From contig JACYXH010000091.1 in NCBI GenBank assembly GCA_026745465.1, forward strand, positions 4,452,501 through 4,516,500: 64,000 nucleotides of DNA, read 5' to 3'. Both the position numbers and the translations under genes were made by a program. Positions 13,771 to 64,000 of the stretch are shown here, in pieces. Source of the DNA: Lota lota (lineage: Eukaryota > Chordata > Actinopteri > Gadiformes > Lotidae). The notes under the pieces are model-generated. The model ran no database searches. It saw only the letters and a program-made list of their open reading frames with translations, and was not told where the DNA came from. How positions within the stretch are numbered: the first letter of the stretch is position 1; each line of letters starts with the position of its first letter.

Positions 13771-15632
13771 TCTGCCTTGATGAATTCTGTTTTTTCTCAG
13801 GCTACTCTCCCCACAAAGTCTTTATATTGTGATTGTGATGTATCGGACTATGAAGTCTGTGCAAGCTCATTAAACAAAACTGAGGGCTTAATAAAATGAA
13901 TCCTGCTGGATGGAGAGTTAGTTATTAGTTATTGGTTACAGCCAGCTATACATTGTTGCAGTTTCCAATGACCTTTCCCATCACATCCCTTCTAAATCAA
14001 TGTTTCAAAAAGAACATTTGGGTGACAGGCCGGCCATTTTAACACGTACATACAATCTGGGATGATATTTGAATTTGAACACGTATACGACCTTCTCAGG
14101 GATATTTGAAAACCTTAAGTGGAATGTGGTCTTTTGGGGGAAAATCTCATGCGACCAGAGCAGTAATGTCCAAGCGAGCAGCAGATTGCTGGGTTCCCGA
14201 GCGCTGCCAGACACAGTGGGTCACATCCCCTCAGTGTCGAAGCCTACAAGGCCCCATTCCTGTCTAATGTCCTGCGCACAGCCAGTCTGTTGGGGCATGG
14301 TGGTGGGAGGTTTTGTCACACTCGTAGAAAAACACACTCTATGGCTTTCCAAATCACAGCAGTGGGCAGCCTGAACATATGCTGATGATTCATATATCCT
14401 CCAGTTTATATTTTCGGTTTCTCTACGTATTGCTTCATATACTGAAATAGTAATTTAACATCCGACTAATAGCCAAGACAGGCGTCAAAGCAGTGAGGTT
14501 GACAGTCAAACAAATGTCCAGTTCCAACCAATTTTCAACATGTCATGTTGTAAATCAGCTCACCAACAGTCAATTCTGCCTCAGCTATTAAAAAAGGTTT
14601 GAGGAGGCAAAACGCTGAAGGGCCATTATATTTAAGATAATTGACGTCAAACATTGAATTTTAAAAATATCATCACACAAATAGTATACTTTATTACTCA
14701 GTTACTTTATTATTAGTTAAATTAATAAACAAATAAGGTCATTTTGTGTTATCTCTCTCTCTCTAGAGACGGCTCCTTTCCTGTCCCCCACTGAAAGGTG
14801 GGGGACATATCATTTTACATTTGTTGTCTTTGCGGCCTGCAGACTTGGTTGTGAAACCTGCATCCTTTGGGCTATCAACATGGTCGCCCCCTGGCTGGTT
14901 TTCTAGAAGCCACACCTCCAACTTTTGACGTTTTCCCGTAAGAATCATGTAGGCTACGTTCATTGTTTCCCTGAAGATGCTTGGTAGATAATGCTGCCTG
15001 TGTGTGTGTGGATGCCAACTGTGTCCTGCTCAAGGCTCATAGGAGCATGCAGGCACTTTTCCATTCAGAAGCAAGAAAAGGTTCACAGAAGCAAGAAGCA
15101 GGAAAATATCATAAATATGCAAAATCATTGATACCTGTTATGTGCATTCCACGTGTAATGCATCTTAGGTGAAGTTTTAGTTTGATGTTACTATAGGCAC
15201 TTTTAACCTACAATATTTTTCTTTCTTTTAGGCTATTTGGGCTACCAACAAACTATTTCAACAAAGAAATCATGAACATTTTGTTTGAATTAGGCTATTG
15301 GAAAACACAACTTTTGGAAACATTTTTGACAACTTCTTCAATAGGCCTGTTTGCTGATCAGTCACTATTACATAGCATATGTTTTTATTGCATTTCGCTC
15401 AATAGTAAGCCTGGAGTTTGCTTTGAGTTGATTAATCGTTCAACTTTGCATGAATACAATAGGATACAATAATAGGCCTAGTCTAATTTACGATCATTAT
15501 TATAAAAAGAAACCTGGCGGACTTTGTGAGGTTAGTTGTTAATCATTAACGAGCATAATGTGACATACAACATGGAAAACAGTCACTCATCGATAGACGT
15601 TAAAGTCATTAGAATCACACAAAACTAATCTG

Positions 15633-15690
15633 GGCGCGCGCGCGCGTGTGTGTGTGTGTGTTTTGCACGCGAGCGTGCGCGCACACACAG
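15633..15690. repeat. Short CG/GT alternating tract
   Basis: A gcgcgcgcgtgtgtg tract followed by cacgcgagcgtgcgcgcaca. Alternating purine-pyrimidine of this kind is a potential Z-DNA former. Confidence 0.8.
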
Positions 15691-15734
15691 CCTTTCTTAA
15701 ACATCAAACATGAACATCATGGACGTGAACTTAC

Positions 15735-16130
15735 CATCACTATGCTTTCCCGAAGGATCGCGTTGAGGAGCGTGATGCCACGGCAGACCTTTTTAAAGTT
15801 ATACTTCAGAAAAGTCTCACACTTTCTTCGCTCGTTCAATATTCTTCATACGTTTAGGGTCGTCCATAAAAAAATAAAAATAAAACAACCCCGCTGTAAT
15901 CCCTTGATAGTTAATCCGATTTTTTGCAACGTTAGGTAAACGTCCCAAGCGAACACGTGCACCAAGTGTTTTCCCTCGCACAGGGCGCGCGGTGTTACAG
16001 TCCGCGCGCACCGTCGTGTCTGATTGAACAGCATCCTCAACGCTGTCGCTCTCCAAAGTAGACCGCCTTTTTTTTTGTCTTTTTTTTTTTTTAAATCTCG
16101 GGACTTTTCGGTTATCTTCGACCACACTGC
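15735..16130 (-). other. Candidate ptprf 5' noncoding exon and promoter region
   Basis: On the minus strand a good donor (GATG|gtaagt) ends at 15735. It is preceded by a CpG-containing stretch with gcgcgcggtg and ccgcgcgcac. No coding similarity is visible. A 5'UTR exon of ptprf fits the orientation and the need for an exon upstream of 8508, but this is inference and the upstream limit is a guess. Confidence 0.35.
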
Positions 16131-17699
16131 AACGGGCACGCTCAACTGATGTCATTCAAATCAGCGAGGTAAATGTTATAAACCCTTTACAGTCTTTGGT
16201 TATAACCCATGGTATGTGAACTAGACGATTCGGCATATAAAGGGGGGTTGTCTTCACAAATCTAGCAAGCTTCATCTGAGAGAGGTCAGCACAAAAGAGG
16301 ACCAGACATCACTAAAAGTCAACCACTCTCCTACAATAAGGCCTGTTATGAACCCACATTGAAATAAATATAGTCATATATGTGAATTTCTGAGAAGCCC
16401 CATGGGATTTCAAAAAGGCTGTACAACTAACATATAGGGCTTCATGTGCCATTTATTGATATAGCCGATATGTGATTTTGTAGAGCATCTGAAAATTGAG
16501 TCCGATTTTCTAAGGTCTAAAAGTGGTAATATTTACGGTTAAAGGTCAACAGGAAACAGTCAACGTCGCCTTGAATGACATTGAAACAGCACAGCTGTCC
16601 CAATCATTCCCATTTCTAAGCTCAAGCATTAAGAAAACGTGTTGAAATGGACCCTTTGACTGGCGTGGGCTTGGGAGATAGCTCTCTCCCCCCCCCCCCC
16701 CCCCCCCCCCCCCCCCTTCTCCCCTTTGACTGTGCCCTCTGACTCCTGAGGGCTGTGCTCAAGATCAGCCAGACCCACAGTTGCAGCGGGCTAGGTTTTG
16801 GATCTGCCCGCCCACTTGGGACAGGAGGTCCGTCCTGCTTGGTAAATGCCAGGGACTCCTCAACACTATGCTGACAAAGGTTTGGGCGCTCCTGAGCCAA
16901 ACACACTGTCTTCTCCTTCCTGGGATGTGTTGCAACAGAGAAAACCCAATTGCTGTCGCGCAGTTTGACTTTCATCAGATACTCTTTATGGACAAAAAAA
17001 AAATAACATTCTCTGCAGCTGTGCACATCTTGCAATCCAAGGGAGCTCATCGCTTGTCTCGATTTCACTAGTGACAGAGAATGGGTCTATCAACTTTGTA
17101 GTTTGTGTTTTTCTAATCAAGAAGCTTATCAGCACGTATTACATGGGCTATAAAGGAATTTGCTATTGGCCAGATTACACGGTTATTCAATTATGAATTA
17201 TTGTAATAATTAATACGTTTTGATTTAATTGATCTGTTCTTGGGTTTTCTTCTTCTTTTTTTATAAATGATGTTGAATTGTAGAATGAGTACAATGGTCC
17301 CTTGAAATGAATGGAAGTTATACGTGTTTTAGGGCATAACATTTACATATATACATATTACATATTTAAGGAGAGGGTTAAAAGAAACAAGATGAGATAA
17401 TTCACCCTCCACATGACAATGTGTAGGCCTGGCCTATATGTTGTGTATGAATTCAAACACAACGGGTTTCATTGATTACCTCACATAATAACGAGAACAA
17501 GATTTCAGGAATTTATTTGTATTTTATTTTGCATCGTCCAGTCTAACCTCCAGTACAGTAGGTGACGGTATAGCACGCTTAACCTTGGACCGCACCAAAC
17601 ACCAAATTGAAAAAGAAGAAACGGGAGCGCCGCCCATCTGCCGGGTGAATGAACGCTAGTATGTTTCCCTCTCCAGGTAGTGCACCCTGCGAATCAAAC
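16131..17699. promoter_or_regulatory. Divergent ptprf / hyi intergenic interval
   Basis: The interval contains a 29-base C run at 16688-16716 and, just upstream of hyi, a GC-rich stretch (gggagcgccgcccatctgcc) with a YY1-like gccgcccat core. No gene was recognised; the open frame crossing the C run shows no family features. Bidirectional promoter function is inferred only from gene orientation. Confidence 0.4.
16688..16716. repeat. poly(C) run
   Basis: Twenty-nine consecutive C after ctctct. Confidence 0.97.
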
Positions 17700-17898
17700 A
17701 TGCCGCGGTTAAAATTCTGTGCGAATATTTCTTGGCTGTATACGGAACTGCCCGATTTGACTCAAAGAATACGTGCTGCTGCATCTGATGGATTCAAGGC
17801 TGTCGAGGCGGCGTGGCCATACGAAACCAAAATAGAGCACATCCAAAGAGCCAGGAATGACACCGGTGTCAAAGTGGTACTGATAAACAGCCCCCCAG
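17700..17898 (+). CDS. hyi: hyi exon 1
   Basis: Reads from [20 protein letters not shown] to VVLINSPP; donor G|gtagag, phase 1. A GAGTGT/GT repeat begins about 20 bases downstream of the donor. Confidence 0.95.
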
Positions 17899-17954
17899 GT
17901 AGAGTTCATACTGCTGTGAGTGTGAGTGTGAGTGTGAGTGTGAGTGTGAGTGTG

Positions 17955-18033
<79 letters not shown>

Positions 18034-19936
18034 CATTCTAAAGGGAATGGTACAAGGGAGGTCTAATGTGACTAATCCTGAGTTTAACTATACATTGCAG
18101 GTGACATGAAGGCAGGTGATCTTGGCCTAGCAGCAGTGCCTGGACGAGAGGCAGAGTTCAGACAGGGCCTACAACTTGCTCTGAAGTATGCAAATGCATT
18201 GGACTGCAAAAGGTGGGGAACTAACAAGTCCTACTCTATGTTCTGATTGTATGGTAAAATAAATAAATTCAACCAATACATTTTAGAAGAAAATTTTGAA
18301 TTCAAGTGGAACAATACGGCATGAAGATAAGTAAGAGTGTCAGGAGTCTCCAACAGCTTCTATATTATGATATCGTGTCATCCCCAGGATCCATCTGATG
18401 GCAGGACGGGTACCAGTGGGGTCTGACAGAGCACACGTTGCCAGTGAGATGGAGTTCACCTTTGTACAAAACCTCCAGTATGCTGCAGATGTTCTTATAA
18501 AGGTAAAGGGAAAAAAAACTTGGAACATGATACTGTCCTTTTTCTACTGCAGCTATATACTCCAAAAATCTAGTCTGAACTAGACTGTTTCTCAGGAATT
18601 AAAACGCACCCATCCGCCAGTCAATCCATCAGGGAATTTTTAGCTTTAAATCGTTTTATTCTGGTTGACAGTAACTGTCGTCTGAAAATGATATAGCTAT
18701 AACTCAAGCCACTTGACATTTTGACATTGCAGCATAAAAAAGCTAATGAAACTACACAAATTATTACTTTTAGGAACTCTTAATGTGCCTTTTCATAAAG
18801 CCTCATTAACATTATGGTTCTGCACTTTCAGGAGGGAGTGACCGGTCTGATTGAACCCATCAATACGAGGATTACAGATCCAAGATATTTCCTGGATTCT
18901 CCACATCATGGTAAACATGACAATCAAGTTCCAGCTAGCTTATCTACGATGTAGTATTATGTTATTTATTATTATGTTTATTACATCACATCAGTATAGG
19001 CCCTAGTTGATTGTCCAATTAAAACAAATTTTAATCAGTACATATTGTGTCTCTCTTGAAAAGTAAACTAAATCACTAAATCTCTGACATCATACTGACA
19101 AAAATATTCACTGTCAACTTGAGGATCTTCAAAAAACATTTAATAATATTGTGATCAACAAATATTTTGCTTCACTATAGCAGCTGCAGTGATAGAGAAG
19201 GTGGGGAAGCCGAATATCAAGCTGCAAATGGTAGGTTGTTGACAAAACTCACAGCTACAATGTTTTATCTATGTCTGTATCTATATATGTATGTATACAT
19301 AGATAAAACTCACAGCTACGTTTTATCTATATATGTATATATGTATGTATACATAGATAAAACTCACAGCTACAATGTTTTATCGATGTATCTATAATAT
19401 ATATTTTTTTCTCTAGGATGTATTTCATTGGCAAATAATGGATGGAAATCTCACACAAAACTTGAAGAATTTTTTTCCCTTAATTGGTAAGTACAGTACA
19501 TGTTTCAGTTCAGTATAGTGGAATTGGTCATATTTGATATAATTATATATGATAATGTATCCTATTATGTGTGCCTTTAGTCAAGGAAAGATACAATAGT
19601 GATCCAGTTCAAATGTTTCAGCTCCAGTGTGATCATTCTGATTTTGCAGGCCACATTCAGATCGCTCAGGTCCCAGGACGCAACGAGCCAGATAGTGCCG
19701 GTGAACTAAACTACCAGTATCTGTTCAGCCTGCTGGAAAGCATGGGATACACAGGATACATTGGCTGTGAATACAAGCCACTACGTAAGATTCTCGTCAT
19801 TCAGAAATTGTATTGTATTTTTATTGTATGCATAATATAGTTCTGAAGGATTTTTGGTTCCATATTCCTGTTCACTTTAGGATCCACAAATGAAGGTCTT
19901 GGTTGGCTTAGAGATTATTGGACAGCAAGCAAGTGA
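17700..19936 (+). CDS. hyi: hyi, putative hydroxypyruvate isomerase, complete
   Basis: Eight plus-strand exons splice in phase to 271 codons plus TGA: 17700-17898, 18101-18212, 18388-18502, 18832-18910, 19181-19230, 19417-19486, 19650-19784 and 19881-19936. The product matches the AP-endonuclease-2/xylose-isomerase-like TIM-barrel family of Hyi, which interconverts hydroxypyruvate and tartronate semialdehyde; activity of the vertebrate protein is inferred by family. Probable metal/catalytic residues are Glu150 (GLIEPINTR), Asp186 ([11 protein letters not shown]), Gln212 ([11 protein letters not shown]) and Glu249 (YIGCEYKP). No signal peptide or membrane segment is visible. The start at 17700 ([14 protein letters not shown]) aligns with the family N-terminus. 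An in-frame ATG at 17649 would add 17 residues without family support. The gene lies divergent from ptprf and convergent with szt2, as in other vertebrates. All splice sites are GT-AG. Confidence 0.95.
17918..18031. repeat. GAGTGT then GT microsatellite in hyi intron 1
   Basis: About eight gtgagt-type hexamers followed by some 33 gt units. Confidence 0.95.
18101..18212 (+). CDS. hyi: hyi exon 2
   Basis: Acceptor tacattgcag, donor AAAAG|gtgggg. Reads [20 protein letters not shown]. Confidence 0.95.
18388..18502 (+). CDS. hyi: hyi exon 3
   Basis: Acceptor tcatccccag, donor AAG|gtaaag. Reads [20 protein letters not shown]. Confidence 0.95.
18832..18910 (+). CDS. hyi: hyi exon 4
   Basis: Acceptor gcactttcag. 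Carries [20 protein letters not shown] with catalytic Glu150; donor ATG|gtaaac. Confidence 0.95.
19181..19230 (+). CDS. hyi: hyi exon 5
   Basis: A 50-bp exon reading [17 protein letters not shown]; acceptor ttcactatag, donor ATG|gtaggt. Confidence 0.93.
19236..19390. repeat. Short tandem/palindromic repeat in hyi intron 5
   Basis: A roughly 65-bp unit (aaaactcacagctac, then ttttatctatatatgtat, then gtatacatagat) is repeated about twice. It contains the palindrome-like tatctatg/catagata. Confidence 0.75.
19417..19486 (+). CDS. hyi: hyi exon 6
   Basis: Reads [20 protein letters not shown]; the first residue is the metal-ligand Asp186. Acceptor ttctctag, donor ATTG|gtaagt. Confidence 0.94.
19650..19784 (+). 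CDS. hyi: hyi exon 7
   Basis: Reads [20 protein letters not shown] and ends [10 protein letters not shown], including Gln212 and Glu249. Acceptor gattttgcag, donor CTAC|gtaaga. Confidence 0.95.
19881..19936 (+). CDS. hyi: hyi exon 8, stop
   Basis: Reads [17 protein letters not shown] then TGA; acceptor ttcactttag. Confidence 0.95.
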
Positions 19937-21461
19937 TGTCCGAAGTAAGATGACTGAAGACTCGAGATTGACGGGAGAAAATCACGTGCTATTTTGATGT
20001 ATTATTTCAGCACTTGCCACTCAGGTTTTGTAATTTAAATTTGTTCTCATCTCAATTGAATATATATATTTTTCATTTGTATAAAAAAGAAATTGTAAAC
20101 ATAATACAATTTCACGTGTGATTTTCATTGTTCACGTTGTCTGGTAGAATCAAAACTAACTCCCTTCTGCATAAAAAGTTTATATTCATAATAACAAAGT
20201 GTTTCAGGCAATCTTCCGGTTTCACATAAATGTTCTATAGGGAACAATTTATTTTATGACTTTTATTCATACAAATCCATCCATACATGTACATTCAAAA
20301 TTACAGTGTGCAGTTAGTGTGATATTGAAAATGCCTAGGGGGTGACCATTCTTCAGAGCTCACATTTGGCCACATCCTTTCATTTGATATTCAAACAATG
20401 TAACTATTAGTAATAAGCAACGATGTTCCATCCTTAAATTGAAAAGAGAAATACACAATTCATTAAAATAACCACTTTAGAATTTATAGCTACATTTTTA
20501 TGTTAGACCTGTTATTCCTGAAGACTACCTGGCTTCCAGGATTGGACAGCTATACTGTATCATACTTAGTCTTGACAGTGGTTATTCATAGAACAAATAA
20601 TTAAAGAACAATTTTGTTGGTTATTTGTATAGCGCTTCGGAAATAGCAGTCAATTTGTTAAAATCCAATAACAGGCCCTTTTGACATTAAATTGACCATT
20701 TGAGTGTGTTTAGTATTTTGGGGCACATGCAACAAATTAATTTCAAGACACACAACGCAAGAAATCCAGAAAGGCACTTGAGGGTTTAAGGTAAGCTGAG
20801 ACTGGTTCGGGAAGTCATTTAGCAGAATCATTTGCCCTGTGACATTCAACATGTTCACTATTCAGTTCACCTGTCTGTTCTTCACCAGAATAACTGGTAA
20901 AGGTATTTATTATGTTAAAATAAGGTATTTACAAGGCTTTTAATTATTTATAAAAAGTTGTTATATTACATTAACTATAAACAAAGACTGCTTATGCGAG
21001 TGAAGCAATGGAGCAAAGAAAAACTGCTGTAGGTGATGAATTCCTCGTAGATTGTCGTTATCATCCATTGTTGCAGGATGATTAACCGTATTTGTGTCAC
21101 ATCTCACACCATGTTAACCAACTCCCACGCATTTGTGCTACATTAAATCCCTGTGCCTTCAGTTGTGTTTTTTTTTAATGGGCTCATATACAGCATACTA
21201 TAAGTAATGAACCCATTACAAAGAATAGTTCCCCCCCCCCCCCCCCCCCCCCCACTGTTTGGCAAGCAATTAGTCAAATGACCGCCCTAGCAAGTTCAGT
21301 GTGTTTCAAGAGCCTTTCAAGTACGGAGATTCTATTTTAAGAGAAAATATTGTTAGAAATGTGTCTCAACATACACAAGGTACTTATGCGTTTGGCTTGG
21401 TGCAGAAGAATGAGCCTACATACTAAACATCTCAGAGAAGTCCTGTGATGTAGCGCAGGCT
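19937..21461. other. Convergent hyi / szt2 3' interval
   Basis: About 1.5 kb of AT-rich, noncoding DNA that must contain both 3'UTRs. Several tttatt (minus-strand AATAAA) sites occur, for example at about 20249 and 20262, and could serve szt2. I could not place either polyadenylation site. A 23-base C run lies at 21231-21253. Confidence 0.55.
21231..21253. repeat. poly(C) run
   Basis: Twenty-three consecutive C. Confidence 0.97.
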
Positions 21462-63797
<42,336 letters not shown>

Positions 63798-64000
63798 CTG
63801 CGGGGGAGTGAGCGTTCATCGTGTATGAAGTGCTTTGCGTAAGGATAGAAAGTTCCCGCATGTTTCGTTCCACCCATCTATGAACGGGTACGTCTTAAAA
63901 AGAGATACAGTAACTGAACATTGATGGTCAGTTATCTCAGGAGAAAATGACCAATCCTCTTTGGGTTTGGTTTGATTCAATCATCTGTAATCCTCAAGAA

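Larger units (their letters stand above)
8509..15734. other. Long ptprf 5' intron
   Basis: About 7.2 kb without a recognisable coding exon on either strand. It holds a short stretch resembling dispersed atcggtatcggcc-type repeats near 8930-8985, a CA microsatellite at 9326-9383, a likely diverged copy of the TTAA-ended MITE near 13495-13770, and otherwise AT-rich sequence. It is an intron only if the 15.7 kb exon belongs to ptprf. Confidence 0.55.

Noticed and set aside
16622-17071. 148-codon minus and 96-codon plus frames in the ptprf/hyi interval
   Set aside because: They cross a poly(C) run, show no domain or splice pattern, and overlap each other.
17649-17699. Upstream in-frame ATG of hyi (17 extra residues)
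   Set aside because: The extension has no similarity to the family N-terminus; the ATG at 17700 aligns with it.

Overview
The window is vertebrate nuclear DNA, almost certainly from a ray-finned (teleost) fish. Genes are split into many short GT-AG exons, CA/TG microsatellites are extremely dense, poly(G)/poly(C) runs of 20-36 bases recur, and introns carry MITE-like and SINE-tail-like repeats. The very high tandem-repeat density recalls gadid (cod-like) genomes, but that is only an impression. No prokaryotic features, CRISPR arrays or tRNA/rRNA genes were seen.

Three protein-coding genes account for the coding content. (1) Minus strand, left edge to about 16 kb: the 5' part of ptprf, a LAR-type receptor tyrosine phosphatase. 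It has a signal-peptide exon, both exons of Ig1 and the first exon of Ig2; the remainder lies beyond base 1. (2) Plus strand, 17.7-19.9 kb: hyi, a hydroxypyruvate-isomerase-like TIM-barrel protein, complete in 8 exons (271 aa). (3) Minus strand, 21.46 kb to the right edge: szt2, the giant KICSTOR subunit that restrains mTORC1. I resolved 55 consecutive coding exons (about 8.6 kb of CDS, about 2,860 residues) from the window edge to the stop codon. All junctions are phase-consistent except around one weak exon near 27.5 kb. The N-terminal part (roughly 700 residues by comparison with human SZT2 as I remember it) lies beyond base 64000. The order and relative orientation szt2-hyi-ptprf is the vertebrate arrangement known from human chromosome 1p34, which supports all three assignments.

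Layout: 0.6-8.5 kb ptprf coding exons; 8.5-15.7 kb long intron and a possible 5'UTR exon; 16.1-17.7 kb divergent ptprf/hyi intergenic interval; 17.7-19.94 kb hyi; 19.94-21.46 kb convergent hyi/szt2 3' ends; 21.46-63.8 kb szt2. The szt2 introns contain three minisatellites (19-bp, 23/35-bp and 43-bp units), a TTAA-ended MITE family, an inverted pair of a roughly 400-bp dispersed repeat, hAT-like elements and a degraded LINE fragment.

I see no new biological system. The points most worth a second look are: three szt2 introns whose reading frame requires GC-AG splicing; a 54-residue uninterrupted polyglycine tract in szt2; UG-repeat tracts next to several splice sites; an apparently missing conserved szt2 segment between 25.8 and 31.3 kb; and an in-frame 24-bp duplication containing the ptprf start codon.
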